A stretch of DNA of 64,000 bases, from NCBI RefSeq assembly GCF_002778325.1, contig NZ_NESI01000001.1, positions 62,001 to 126,000 of the forward strand, given 5' to 3'. This document shows, piece after piece, positions 55,097 through 63,896 of this stretch. The translations under genes were made by a program, and so were the position numbers. Within the stretch, counting starts at the first letter, position 1, and every line of letters begins with the position of its first letter. This stretch comes from Limnohabitans sp. B9-3. Its GTDB lineage: Bacteria; Pseudomonadota; Gammaproteobacteria; Burkholderiales; Burkholderiaceae_C. The notes below the pieces were generated by a model. That model saw only the letters and a program-made list of their open reading frames with translations. It searched no databases and was not told the DNA's origin.

Positions 55097-55969
55097 ATGC
55101 GTTTTCTGAGTTTTACGGCCAACGGTCAACCCAGCTTAGGCTGGATCAAAGATGCCCAAGCCAGCAGCTTTGTTGACCTCGGTTTACTGGGTATGGGTTT
55201 TCCCTCTGACTTGAAAACACTGATCGCCACACCCGGGGCCATGGCAGCGGCCCACACTGCGGCTTTGAATGCGCCCGCTTCTGCCCTTCGTGCCTTGGCC
55301 TCGGTTGAGTTACTGCCCCTGATTACCAATCCCGGAAAAATTGTCTGCATGGGTTTGAACTATGCCGACCATGCCAAAGAAGGTGGCAATGCGCGCCCCG
55401 ACTACCCGAGTTTTTTCATGCGTGGTGCGACCTCCATGGTCGGCCACCAAAGCGCCATCGTGCGCCCCAAAGCGTCCACTCAGCTCGACTACGAAGCTGA
55501 GCTGGCGGTGGTGATCGGTCAACGTGCACGCCACTTGACGGCGGCCAATGCGCTCGACTGCGTCGCCGGCTATTCATGTTTCAACGACGCCAGCATTCGC
55601 AACTACCAGCGTAAGTCGGCGCAGTGGACGATTGGCAAAAACTTTGACGGCACTGGCCCCTTCGGCCCCTGGTTGGTCACGCCTGATGAGTTGCCAGCCG
55701 GCGCTGAAGGCTTGCGCATTCAATCCCGTTTAAACGGCAAAGTTATGCAAGACGCCAACACCAAAGACTTTTTGTGGAACGTGGTGGAGTCGCTGCGCAT
55801 CATCACCGAGTGCATGACCTTGGAGCCAGGCGACGTGGTGATCACCGGCACGCCAGCAGGCGTGGGCTACGCACGCACGCCGCCCGTCTGGATGCAGCCC
55901 GGCGATGTGTGCGAGATCGAGATTGAAGGGATTGGCACCTTGTCCAATCCCATCGTCGACGAGCAATAA
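55097..55969 (+). CDS. Fumarylacetoacetate hydrolase family protein
   Basis: The 290-residue FAH-fold protein has metal-binding residues in the segment LDYEAELAVVIG near 133-144, plus KIVCMGLNYADHAKEGG, GYSCFNDASIRNYQRKSAQWTIGKNFDGTGPFGPWLV and DVVITGTPAGVGYARTPPVWMQPGD. Relatives are acylpyruvases, hydratases or decarboxylases of aromatic degradation. It leads the plus-strand operon with the molybdenum hydroxylase. Confidence 0.9.
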   Translation: MRFLSFTANGQPSLGWIKDAQASSFVDLGLLGMGFPSDLKTLIATPGAMAAAHTAALNAPASALRALASVELLPLITNPGKIVCMGLNYADHAKEGGNARPDYPSFFMRGATSMVGHQSAIVRPKASTQLDYEAELAVVIGQRARHLTAANALDCVAGYSCFNDASIRNYQRKSAQWTIGKNFDGTGPFGPWLVTPDELPAGAEGLRIQSRLNGKVMQDANTKDFLWNVVESLRIITECMTLEPGDVVITGTPAGVGYARTPPVWMQPGDVCEIEIEGIGTLSNPIVDEQ

Positions 55970-55996
55970 AGCATTTATCTTCATCAGGAGCGTTGC

Positions 55997-56452
55997 ATGA
56001 CTCAGTTCACCCTCAATGGACAATCCGTTCGCAGTTCGGCCTCTGCCAGTACACCACTGTTGGATGTGCTGGCCAACGACCTGCAGGTCAACGGCACGAA
56101 GTTTGGATGTGGCAAAGCCCAGTGCAACGCCTGTTTGGTGATGGTCGATGGCAACCCTGTGAAGTCCTGTGTGGCGCCAGTTTCCGCTGTGGCGGGTCGA
56201 ACTGTCACCACCCTGGCAGGCATGAAAGAAGGCGGCAAGCCCAGCCGCCTTCAGCAAGCGTTCATGGATGAGCAAGCCGCCCAGTGTGGCTACTGCACGT
56301 CAGGCATGGTCATTCAGGCGCAAGCCTTGCTGGACCGCAACCCGCGCCCCACAGATGCTGAAGTCCGCGTCGCTTTGGATGGCAACTTGTGCAGATGCGG
56401 TGCACACAACCGCATTGTTCGTGCTGTGCTGCGTGCAGCAAAAGGGGTTTGA
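55997..56452 (+). CDS. (2Fe-2S) small subunit of a xanthine-dehydrogenase-family hydroxylase (IorA-like)
   Basis: The 151-residue protein has the plant-ferredoxin cluster Cys set in FGCGKAQCNACLVMVDG with a later SC, and the second cluster in QCGYCTSGM plus LCRCG. This two-cluster layout is that of IorA/CoxS subunits. It would pass electrons from the molybdenum subunit encoded next. It carries no export signal, so it is probably co-exported with the Tat-bearing large subunit. Confidence 0.93.
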   Translation: MTQFTLNGQSVRSSASASTPLLDVLANDLQVNGTKFGCGKAQCNACLVMVDGNPVKSCVAPVSAVAGRTVTTLAGMKEGGKPSRLQQAFMDEQAAQCGYCTSGMVIQAQALLDRNPRPTDAEVRVALDGNLCRCGAHNRIVRAVLRAAKGV

Positions 56453-56454
56453 TC

Positions 56455-58698
56455 ATGCAACAACACCTGTCCATCAGCCGACGTGGGTTTTTGAAGACCA
56501 CGGGTTATCTGTCATTGGCCTTTGCGATTCCATTGGACAACGCGTTGTCACAGGCAGACAACACCAAACCACGCTTACCGGGCGACTTGAACAACAACCG
56601 CAAACTGAGTGCTTGGTTGCGCATCAATGCCAACCAAACGGTCACGCTGATGGTTGGCAAAGTCGAGTTGGGCCAAGGAATTTTGACGGCTGTCACGCAG
56701 GTTTGCGCCGATGAGTTGGACATCGACTTCAGCCGTGTCCATCTCATCTCAGGGGACACCGCACTGGTGCCCAATGAAGGCGTGACCGCAGGCTCGTTCT
56801 CCATGCCCAATTGCGCCACCGCTGTGCAATATGCATCGGCCGAGGTGCGCTCAATTTTGCTCGGGCTTGCGGCAGAAAAACTCAACCAACCGCTGGCAGC
56901 TCTGTCTGTTCGAGATGGAAAAATAACAGCCCAAAACGGCACACACATCGCTTATTGGGACTTGGTGTTGGGCGCTGCGTTAGAGCGCGATGCAACGGGC
57001 CTCGTCAAGCCTAAGCCCGCCGAACAACACCGCTACATCGGCCAGTCGGTTCCACGCACAGACCTGCCACCCAAAATTTTGGGAGACGCTGTGTTCTTGC
57101 AAGAACATCGCCCCGCCGGCATGGTGTTTGGACACTTGGTGCGTCCGCCCACCTACGCCGCCAAGTTGTTGTCGGTCAATATGGACATGGCGCAAACCAT
57201 GCCCGGTGTTGTCAAGGTCGTGCGCAATGGGAGCTTCTTGGGGGTGATTGCACAACGTGAAGAGCAAGCCTTGGCTGCCGCCCAAGTACTGAGTGCTTCT
57301 GCAAAATGGGACGTGGAAAAAAAGTTGCCCACGCACGAAGGCATTTTTGAATGGCTGCGCAACACCAAACCCAACCGCATCATCGAAACGAAAGTTCAGC
57401 CTCGCGCAGGTGGCCAAGCGCCCGCTAAAACCCTGGCAGCCACCTACTACAGGCCGTATCAGATGCACGCCTCCATTGGCACGTCGGCGGCCATTGCCAC
57501 GATGGGTTCTGATGGCGTGATGCTGATTCAAACGCACAGCCAATCGGTGTTTGAAACCAGCCTGGCCATTGCCAAAATGCTGGGCCTTCCCCCAAACAAG
57601 GTGCGCTGCCAACACATGCAAGGTGCGGGCTGCTATGGCCACAACATGGCCGACGATGCGGCAGCCGATGCCGCGCTGCTGGCGATGACCGTGCCGGGCA
57701 AGCCTGTGCGCTTGCAATACACACGCGAGCAAGAACACAAGTGGGAGCCCTATGGTTCGGCCATGGTCATCCAAACCAAAGCAGGCTTGGATGCCAACGG
57801 CAACGTGCTGGATTGGGACTTGCAAATTTGGTCCACCCCACATGGCACACGACCCAGCGGTGAGCCCGGCAACTTACTCTCTGCGCGTTATTTAGAAAAA
57901 CCGTTCACCCAACCTGTGCCTGTCAATGGCGGACCGCCCAACTACGCGGCTGACCGCAATGGCATTGCCTTGTACGACTTTGCGGGTCATCAGGTGTTGA
58001 CACATTTCATCACCGACATGCCCATCAGGGTGTCGTCCACCCGCGGTTTGGGCGCCTATGCCAACGTGTTTGCGATCGAGTCCTTCATGGATGAGTTGGC
58101 AACGGCGGCTCACGTGGACCCACTCACCTACCGTCTGCGTTTTCTGAAAGATGAACGTGCCCGCGACGTCCTGCAAAAAGCAGCCGATCAATTTGGCTGG
58201 AACAGCTGGAAGAAAACACCCAACCGCGGTCGCGGCATTGGTTTTGCGCGCTACAAAAACATTGCAGGCTACTGCGCTGTGGCCTTGGAGGTAGAAGTCA
58301 ATCCCCGCAATGGACGAATTCGTGTTTTGCGCGCGGTGGCTTCTGCAGACTCGGGGCACATCGTCAATCCCGATGGTGTCAGCAATCAAATTGAAGGTGG
58401 CCTGATTCAATCATTGAGCTGGTCTTTGAAAGAAGAAGTGAAGTTCGATGACACGCAAATTTTGTCCACGGACTGGAACAGCTACCCCATCCTCACCTTC
58501 TCAGAGATTCCACCCGTGGAGGTGGTGTTGATCAACCGACCCGGTGCACCCTTTTTAGGAACCGGCGAAGCATCACAAGGACCGACCAGTGCCGCTTTGG
58601 CCAACGCGGTGTTTGAAGCAACAGGGGTGCGTTTTCGCCAACTGCCCTTTACACCAGAACGCATCAAGCAAGGCTTGGACAAAAAAGGAACCGCATGA
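56455..58698 (+). CDS. Molybdopterin-binding large subunit, IorB-like, Tat-exported
   Basis: The 747-residue protein starts with a twin-arginine signal (ISRRGFLKTTGYLSLAFA). Its aldehyde-oxidase/xanthine-dehydrogenase domains follow: VELGQGILTAVTQVCADELDID, GAGCYGHNMADDAAADAALLA, VSSTRGLGAYANVFAIESFMDELA, and the active-site GTGEASQGPTSAALANA, where the Glu is catalytic. This single-chain, Tat-exported form resembles isoquinoline 1-oxidoreductase beta and related enzymes. ATG 56455 is chosen because it begins the Tat signal. The substrate is unknown; a nitrogen heterocycle or aromatic aldehyde is likely. The electron acceptor (a cytochrome) is not encoded alongside. Confidence 0.92.
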   Translation: MQQHLSISRRGFLKTTGYLSLAFAIPLDNALSQADNTKPRLPGDLNNNRKLSAWLRINANQTVTLMVGKVELGQGILTAVTQVCADELDIDFSRVHLISGDTALVPNEGVTAGSFSMPNCATAVQYASAEVRSILLGLAAEKLNQPLAALSVRDGKITAQNGTHIAYWDLVLGAALERDATGLVKPKPAEQHRYIGQSVPRTDLPPKILGDAVFLQEHRPAGMVFGHLVRPPTYAAKLLSVNMDMAQTMPGVVKVVRNGSFLGVIAQREEQALAAAQVLSASAKWDVEKKLPTHEGIFEWLRNTKPNRIIETKVQPRAGGQAPAKTLAATYYRPYQMHASIGTSAAIATMGSDGVMLIQTHSQSVFETSLAIAKMLGLPPNKVRCQHMQGAGCYGHNMADDAAADAALLAMTVPGKPVRLQYTREQEHKWEPYGSAMVIQTKAGLDANGNVLDWDLQIWSTPHGTRPSGEPGNLLSARYLEKPFTQPVPVNGGPPNYAADRNGIALYDFAGHQVLTHFITDMPIRVSSTRGLGAYANVFAIESFMDELATAAHVDPLTYRLRFLKDERARDVLQKAADQFGWNSWKKTPNRGRGIGFARYKNIAGYCAVALEVEVNPRNGRIRVLRAVASADSGHIVNPDGVSNQIEGGLIQSLSWSLKEEVKFDDTQILSTDWNSYPILTFSEIPPVEVVLINRPGAPFLGTGEASQGPTSAALANAVFEATGVRFRQLPFTPERIKQGLDKKGTA

Positions 58699-59672
58699 CA
58701 TTATTCAAAACACTGGGAACACTCGCGCTGTGCGCTTACGCGCTGACAGGCATCGCCCAAACAGGTGCTGCCCGCGACTACCCCAATCACCCCATCAAAA
58801 TGGTCATCCCCTATGCAGCGGGTGGGCCGATGGATTTCATTGGACGAACTCTGGGGCCCCGTTTGGCGCAGAGTTTGGGCCAGCCTTTGGTGATTGACAA
58901 CCGCGCTGGCGCTGGAGGTGCGATTGGTACCGACTTTGTCGCCAAGTCGGCAGCTGATGGCTACACCCTGCTCAATACCTCCTCCAGCCACGCCAGCTTA
59001 CCGGTGGTCTCAACCAGCCTGAGCTACGACCCCACCAAAGACTTCACGCCGATCACCTTGGTGGCCAACAGCGTGGGTTTTGTGCTGGCAGCTCGCCCCG
59101 ACCTCCCTGCGAAAAACTTGAAAGAGTTACTCGCAGATGCCAAAGCCAACCCTGGCAAATACACCTTCGGCTCAGGCGGTGTGGGCAATGTGATGCACTT
59201 TGCAGGCGAGTTCTTAGCCAGCAGCGCCGACGTCAAGATGACGCATGTGCCGTTCAAAGGCGTCAGCCAATCCCTCAACGATTTGGTGGCCGGCCGCATC
59301 GACTTTGTCATTGCCGCACCCACTGCCGTGTTGCCGTTGGTCAAAGCCGGCAAGCTCAAAGCCCTGGCCATCACCGCACGCAAACGTTGGAGCGAATTGC
59401 CAGACGTGCCCACCATTGACGAAGCCGCTCTGAAAGGTTTTTCCTACACACCCTGGTATGGCTTCTGGTTCCCTGCCGGCGTGCCGCTTGAGCACGTCAC
59501 GCGCATGCGCAATGAGGTGAGCAAAGTCTTGGAGGACCCAGAGATCAAGCGCGCTTTTGCCGAGCAAGGCTTTGCCACCGTGGGGTCGACACCTGCTGAG
59601 TTCAGCAAAGTCATCGCCGATGAAATTGCGATGACTAAAAAGTTAGCGACACGCGTGGACTTCACGCAATAA
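58695..59672 (+). CDS. Bug/TctC family substrate-binding protein
   Basis: The 325-residue protein overlaps the Mo-enzyme stop by four bases. It has a signal peptide ending near GIAQTGAAR and the Bug pattern IKMVIPYAAGGPMDFIGRTLG, NRAGAGGAIGTDFVAKSAADGYTLLN, FGSGGVGNVMHFAGEF and VPFKGVSQSLNDLVAG. The tight coupling suggests it binds the substrate or product of the hydroxylase. Confidence 0.9.
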   Translation: MTLFKTLGTLALCAYALTGIAQTGAARDYPNHPIKMVIPYAAGGPMDFIGRTLGPRLAQSLGQPLVIDNRAGAGGAIGTDFVAKSAADGYTLLNTSSSHASLPVVSTSLSYDPTKDFTPITLVANSVGFVLAARPDLPAKNLKELLADAKANPGKYTFGSGGVGNVMHFAGEFLASSADVKMTHVPFKGVSQSLNDLVAGRIDFVIAAPTAVLPLVKAGKLKALAITARKRWSELPDVPTIDEAALKGFSYTPWYGFWFPAGVPLEHVTRMRNEVSKVLEDPEIKRAFAEQGFATVGSTPAEFSKVIADEIAMTKKLATRVDFTQ

Positions 59673-59694
59673 CAAATTTCACCAGGAGGCTTCG

Positions 59695-60765
59695 ATGATT
59701 CACACCACCAACGAGAGTTCTTGCAACCACTGCCAACCACGCCGCAGTTTTTTAACCGGCTTGCTGACGGCCACCGCTGCCACCGTGCTGCCATCGTGCG
59801 CGACCACCTCCAAAGATGCGCCCTTGCCTGCCGAGGCCAAACGCGCTTTGGTGGACGTGCACCACCATGTGTGGGCGCCTGACTATTTGAAAGGGCTCGA
59901 AGCGAGCAAATTGGCTGAAGCACCAGCACGCAACTGGTCGCTCAACAGGACCCTGGACGACATGGCCAAGGCTGGCGTGACTTACAGCATTACCTCACCC
60001 ACCACGCCTGCCGCGGGTTTTGGCGATGCCGCCACCATGCGCAGCATGGCGCGCATCAGCAACGAATACGGTGCTCAACTCGCGCGCGATAACCCGACGA
60101 AATTTGGTTTCTTTGCCACGCTGCCCATGCTGGATGTGGACGGTGCCCTGGCCGAGATTGCCTACAGCTGCGACGTGCTCAAGGCCAACGGCGTCGCCAT
60201 GCTCACCAGCTACAACGGCAAGTGGTTAGGCGACAAATCGTTTGCCCCCATCATGGACGAGATCAACCGCCGCAAACTCATCCTCTACACCCACCCCTCC
60301 AACACGCAGTGTTGCCAAAACTTGCAAGAGGGTGTGCCGGGCTCGACCATCGAGTTCGCCACCGACACCACACGCACCATCACCAGCTTGCTGTTCAGCG
60401 GCACGGCGACCCGCTGCAAAGACATCAAGTTCATCTTCTCGCATGCGGGCGGCACCATGCCGTTCTTGGTCGAGCGCTTGGTCTTGCTGGCCAAGCTCAA
60501 TGCCAACTTTGGCAAGATCTTGCCCAGCGATCAAGTCATTCCTACCTTGCGCACTTTTTATTACGACACCGCCCAAGCCTCGCACCCTGGCGCCTTGCTG
60601 TCACTGCTGAGTTTGGTCGATGTGTCGCAGGTGGTGTTTGGCACCGACTTCCCCTACCGCACGTCCCTTGACCATGTGAAAGGCTTGATGGCCATGGGCT
60701 TCAGCATGAGCGACCTGACCGCCATTGAAAGCCGCAACGCCCTGCGCATGCTGGGACGCGCTTAA
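59695..60765 (+). CDS. Exported amidohydrolase-2 family protein (ACMSD-like)
   Basis: The 356-residue protein starts after CACCAGGAGG. Its N-terminus has QPRRSFLTG, a possible Tat signal, and a lipobox-like LPSC near residue 39. The amidohydrolase core shows HxH metal ligands in VDVHHHVWAPDY near 55, a later ILYTHPSN, FIFSHAGGTMPFLVERL and FGTDFPYRTSLDHV. Relatives are 2-amino-3-carboxymuconate-semialdehyde decarboxylase and aromatic decarboxylases or hydrolases. Export to the envelope is unusual for such enzymes and matches the exported molybdenum enzyme upstream. Confidence 0.82.
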   Translation: MIHTTNESSCNHCQPRRSFLTGLLTATAATVLPSCATTSKDAPLPAEAKRALVDVHHHVWAPDYLKGLEASKLAEAPARNWSLNRTLDDMAKAGVTYSITSPTTPAAGFGDAATMRSMARISNEYGAQLARDNPTKFGFFATLPMLDVDGALAEIAYSCDVLKANGVAMLTSYNGKWLGDKSFAPIMDEINRRKLILYTHPSNTQCCQNLQEGVPGSTIEFATDTTRTITSLLFSGTATRCKDIKFIFSHAGGTMPFLVERLVLLAKLNANFGKILPSDQVIPTLRTFYYDTAQASHPGALLSLLSLVDVSQVVFGTDFPYRTSLDHVKGLMAMGFSMSDLTAIESRNALRMLGRA

Positions 60766-60785
60766 GCGTTGGGCTTGAGAGGGGC

Positions 60786-61760
60786 TCAGTCCGCTTTCGC
60801 GCCTGAGCTCTTCACCACCGCCGCCCACTTGGGCACTTCGGCACGCAAGAAAGTGTTGAAGTCGGCGGGGTTGTTGGGGGTACTTGACATGCCAAGCTGC
60901 GTGAATCGCTCCACCACTTCAGGCGATTCCATGGCGCGGTTGATGGCCGCATTCAAACGCTCCACCACCGCGGCAGGTGTGCCTGCTGGCACAAAAAAAC
61001 CAAACCAGGTGTAGTCGTCAAACTCTTTGTAGCCAAACTCGGTGATCGAGGGAACATCGGGCAACAAGGGCGAACGTGTGGCGCTGGTCACCGCAATCGC
61101 TTTGAGTTTGCCCGCCTTGATCATGGGGACGGCCGGTGGCATGGACGTGGACGCAATTTGTGTATGACCCGCGACCACCGCATTGATCGCTGCAGCCGGC
61201 TGATAAGGCACATGCACGATGTCAATTTTGGCCGCTGACTTCAAACGCTCCATCGACAAATGTGTGGTGGTGCCGATGCCAGAGGATGCGTAATTGAAGG
61301 GAGATTTCTTAGCCGCATCCACCAACTCCGGCAAATTTTTCACGGCAACGTTGGCGTTGACCGTGAAGATGTTGGGGGTTTTAGGACCTAAGGCGACAGG
61401 CACAAAATCTTTCAGCGCGTCATAGCCTGCTTCGGCATACAAGGATGGGTTCACCGCAAACGCCACACTGTGCACCAACACGGTGTAGCCATCTGGCGCA
61501 GACCGTTTCACTTGACCCGTTGCAATGTTGCCCCCTGCGCCGCCTTTGTTCTCAACAACAAAGTTACCCCCTGTGATCTCGGACATTTTTTGGGACAAGG
61601 ACCGCGCCACGATATCCGTGGACGCACCAGGCGCAAACGCCACCAACAGGGTGACCGGTTTGGCTTTGGGCCACTCGGTTTGCGCCCAAGTCGGCAAACT
61701 CAAACAAGTGCCGATCAACCAACCCAACCCAAATTTCATGCCATGAGAAAAATGAAACAT
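60786..61760 (-). CDS. Bug/TctC family substrate-binding protein
   Basis: The 324-residue protein starts at ATG 61760, six bases after AAGGAG. Longer in-frame readings overlap the dioxygenase gene. It has a signal peptide ending at PTWAQ and the Bug core AKPVTLLVAFAPGASTDIVARSL, NKGGAGGNIATGQVKRSAPDGYTVLV and NYASSGIGTTTHLSME. It is downstream of the intradiol dioxygenase gene and may be in its operon. Confidence 0.9.
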   Translation of the reverse strand: MFHFSHGMKFGLGWLIGTCLSLPTWAQTEWPKAKPVTLLVAFAPGASTDIVARSLSQKMSEITGGNFVVENKGGAGGNIATGQVKRSAPDGYTVLVHSVAFAVNPSLYAEAGYDALKDFVPVALGPKTPNIFTVNANVAVKNLPELVDAAKKSPFNYASSGIGTTTHLSMERLKSAAKIDIVHVPYQPAAAINAVVAGHTQIASTSMPPAVPMIKAGKLKAIAVTSATRSPLLPDVPSITEFGYKEFDDYTWFGFFVPAGTPAAVVERLNAAINRAMESPEVVERFTQLGMSSTPNNPADFNTFLRAEVPKWAAVVKSSGAKAD

Positions 61761-61806
61761 GCCCATCTCCTTTGTAATCAACCGTCGAAGAAACTCACAC
61801 GTGATG

Positions 61807-62679
61807 TCAGCCTTGCTTGGCCAAACAGAACTCAAAACTCATCTCCAAAAACGGGGTGGCGATGCCAAAGCGTTGCGCCACAGCCGCATCGTGGCAAGGC
61901 TTGAAGTCAACAACCAAGCCGGGTCGAACGCCGAACACAGTGTCTTCAGTGAGGTAAGCCGACCCCTCAGGAAATAGCTCGGTGACCAAGCCCACATAGC
62001 CAGACGCGCTGACGATGACGTGGTAGTGGGCGGGACGCCAAATATTGCGCTGACTGGCTGCCAACAACGCTCCCACGGGACCGTCGGTGGGCACGGTGTA
62101 GGGGTGGGGTCGAATGGTCAGCAGGTTAAAACTGCCATTGGCTTCACACGCGATCTTGCAGCGCAAATTGTGTGGGTCTTGGTCAGGGTCTTGGGCGGGG
62201 TACAGGCCGTTGTCCGCGTTTTGCCAAAAATCAATTTGGGCGTTCTGAATGGGCTGGCCGTCTGCGTCCACCACGCGGCCGTGGAACCAAACCCGATCAC
62301 CAGCTTGCCCTTCGGTCAGGTCGCTGCCATTGGCGCGCAGCCGCGAGTCATGGTTATGGAATGGACCCAACACACTGCTGGGCGTACCACCTTCTGGTTG
62401 AGACACCACGTCGACCATGGATGAAATACCCATGATGTCGGAAAACAAACTGAACTCGTTGCGCTCTTCAGAGGTAATAGCGGCGCTGGCCGTTAAAAAC
62501 GTCAGCCCCCGCAGCCACTCTTCCTTGGTGAGTTTGGATTCGACGACAAACGCATGCAAGTGCTTCGCCAGCAAGCCCATGACCTGAGCCAAACGCGGGT
62601 CGGTGGCGTGGGCAAAACTTTGCATGACCTCGGAGGTCAAGGCGTCTGTCTTTGAAACCGCGGGGGACGTTGTCTGCAT
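61807..62679 (-). CDS. Intradiol ring-cleavage dioxygenase (catechol/hydroxyquinol 1,2-dioxygenase-like)
   Basis: The 290-residue protein has the N-terminal helical dimerisation domain (LTSEVMQSFAHATDPRLAQVMGLL, ERNEFSLFSDIMG) and the catalytic domain with GDRVWFHGRVVDADGQPI, the Tyr ligand regions NADNGLYPAQDPDQD and RPHPYTVPTDGPVG, and the His-x-His iron ligands in RPAHYHVIVS. This pattern fits non-haem Fe(III) intradiol enzymes of the hydroxyquinol type, opening an aromatic diol or triol. Start ATG 62679 follows AAAGGA. Confidence 0.92.
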   Translation of the reverse strand: MQTTSPAVSKTDALTSEVMQSFAHATDPRLAQVMGLLAKHLHAFVVESKLTKEEWLRGLTFLTASAAITSEERNEFSLFSDIMGISSMVDVVSQPEGGTPSSVLGPFHNHDSRLRANGSDLTEGQAGDRVWFHGRVVDADGQPIQNAQIDFWQNADNGLYPAQDPDQDPHNLRCKIACEANGSFNLLTIRPHPYTVPTDGPVGALLAASQRNIWRPAHYHVIVSASGYVGLVTELFPEGSAYLTEDTVFGVRPGLVVDFKPCHDAAVAQRFGIATPFLEMSFEFCLAKQG

Positions 62680-62711
62680 CGTTTGTCCTTTAAAGAAGGT
62701 GGTTTTCAAAA

Positions 62712-63764
62712 TTAAAAATCTGGCGATTGAGCTGGCGGCGCCGTAGACGCCCGCACCATCAATTGCGGTGGCAACATGACCGTCACATCTTGACTGCCAG
62801 GGCTGCCGTTCAACGCGTCAAGCAGCAGTCGTGCAGAGGTGTAGCCCATTTGGTAGTGCTGAATGCGAACCGACGTCAGGGGCGGATGGACTTGGTCTAG
62901 CAGGGGCATGTCGTTGTGGCCCACGATCGAAATCTCGGCCGGCACAGCCACCGCTGCGCGTCGCAGGGCCTGCAAAGCGCCCAACGCGATCAAGTCATTG
63001 GCAGCGACCACCGCCGTGAAACCGCCGCTTGTGCGCAGCGCTAGCAGTTGCTGCATCGCCAAGTCACCGCTTTCAATCGCATAGGCATCGGCCATCACGA
63101 CATGCGCCGCTGCCAACCCATGGTTGCGCATGGCTTGCTCAAAACCCACGCGTCGCGCCATGCCGGTCGAAAAACTCTCGGGCCCAGCCAGGTGGGCAAT
63201 CTGCCTGTGGCCCAAGCCCACCAAATGGTCCACCGCCAAACGCATACCGAGCATGTCATCGCTGATCACCGCAGGCAAACGCCCTCGCCCATCGGTGCGG
63301 TTGATCAACACGATGCGGGCATCACTTTGACGCAAGTTGTCTAACCACACGTCATCACGCGTCGCTGTGGCGATTAAAAAGCCCTCGACCCGCTGTGCTT
63401 GCATGCGATCGACCGCCACTTCGACAGCACGACCACTGTTTTCAAGGCGGGAGGTGTTGGCGAGCAAGGCGAAATAGCCATCAGCTTCTAAGGCGTCTTC
63501 AATGCCACGCAAGATGGGGGGGAACACGGGGTTGGTGATGTCGGGCAACAAGACCCCAATGGTTTTAGAGCGGCCCCGACTCAGTGCCGCCGCCGCGTGG
63601 TTGGGCCGGTAACCCAAATCGCGGGCAGCGGCCTCGACGCGCTCCAACAAATTGGCTTTCACCAAATGACGGCGGGCGGGGTCCATGGCACGCGACACCG
63701 TGGACTTATGAACCCCCAAATGCTGCGCCAAGTCTTGCAAAGTAGGGGCCAAAGGTCGCGTCAT
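62712..63764 (-). CDS. LacI family transcriptional regulator of the dioxygenase operon
   Basis: The 350-residue protein has the LacI helix-turn-helix TLQDLAQHLGVHKSTVSRAMDP and the hinge YRPNHAAAALSRGRSKTIGVLL, then a ligand-binding domain ending EISIVGHNDMPLLDQVHPPLTSVRI. It lies 32 bases before the dioxygenase on the same strand. A matched palindrome upstream is its probable operator. Confidence 0.92.
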   Translation of the reverse strand: MTRPLAPTLQDLAQHLGVHKSTVSRAMDPARRHLVKANLLERVEAAARDLGYRPNHAAAALSRGRSKTIGVLLPDITNPVFPPILRGIEDALEADGYFALLANTSRLENSGRAVEVAVDRMQAQRVEGFLIATATRDDVWLDNLRQSDARIVLINRTDGRGRLPAVISDDMLGMRLAVDHLVGLGHRQIAHLAGPESFSTGMARRVGFEQAMRNHGLAAAHVVMADAYAIESGDLAMQQLLALRTSGGFTAVVAANDLIALGALQALRRAAVAVPAEISIVGHNDMPLLDQVHPPLTSVRIQHYQMGYTSARLLLDALNGSPGSQDVTVMLPPQLMVRASTAPPAQSPDF

Positions 63765-63776
63765 CTGGGCATTTTA

Positions 63777-63792
63777 TTGCAACCGGTCTCTT
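63777..63792. promoter_or_regulatory. Partial LacI-type operator before the regulator gene
   Basis: TTGCAACCGGT at 63777-63787 matches one half of the perfect operator at 63844 and its centre; the other half is degenerate. It lies 13 bases before the LacI start, suggesting autoregulation. Confidence 0.5.
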
Positions 63793-63843
63793 TTCCGCTC
63801 CTAGGGTAAATCAGGATGCTTCTTTGGTTTTATCGACCTAAAG

Positions 63844-63859
63844 TTGCAACCGGTTGCAA
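63844..63859. promoter_or_regulatory. Perfect LacI-type operator TTGCAACCGGTTGCAA
   Basis: The 16-bp perfect palindrome with central CG sits between the LacI gene and the divergent gene at 63897, where it can control both. A further TTGCAA-like segment follows at about 63873. Confidence 0.75.
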
Positions 63860-63896
63860 ATCGTTACAAAAAATTGCAAGCATTGAAAGGTCAACC

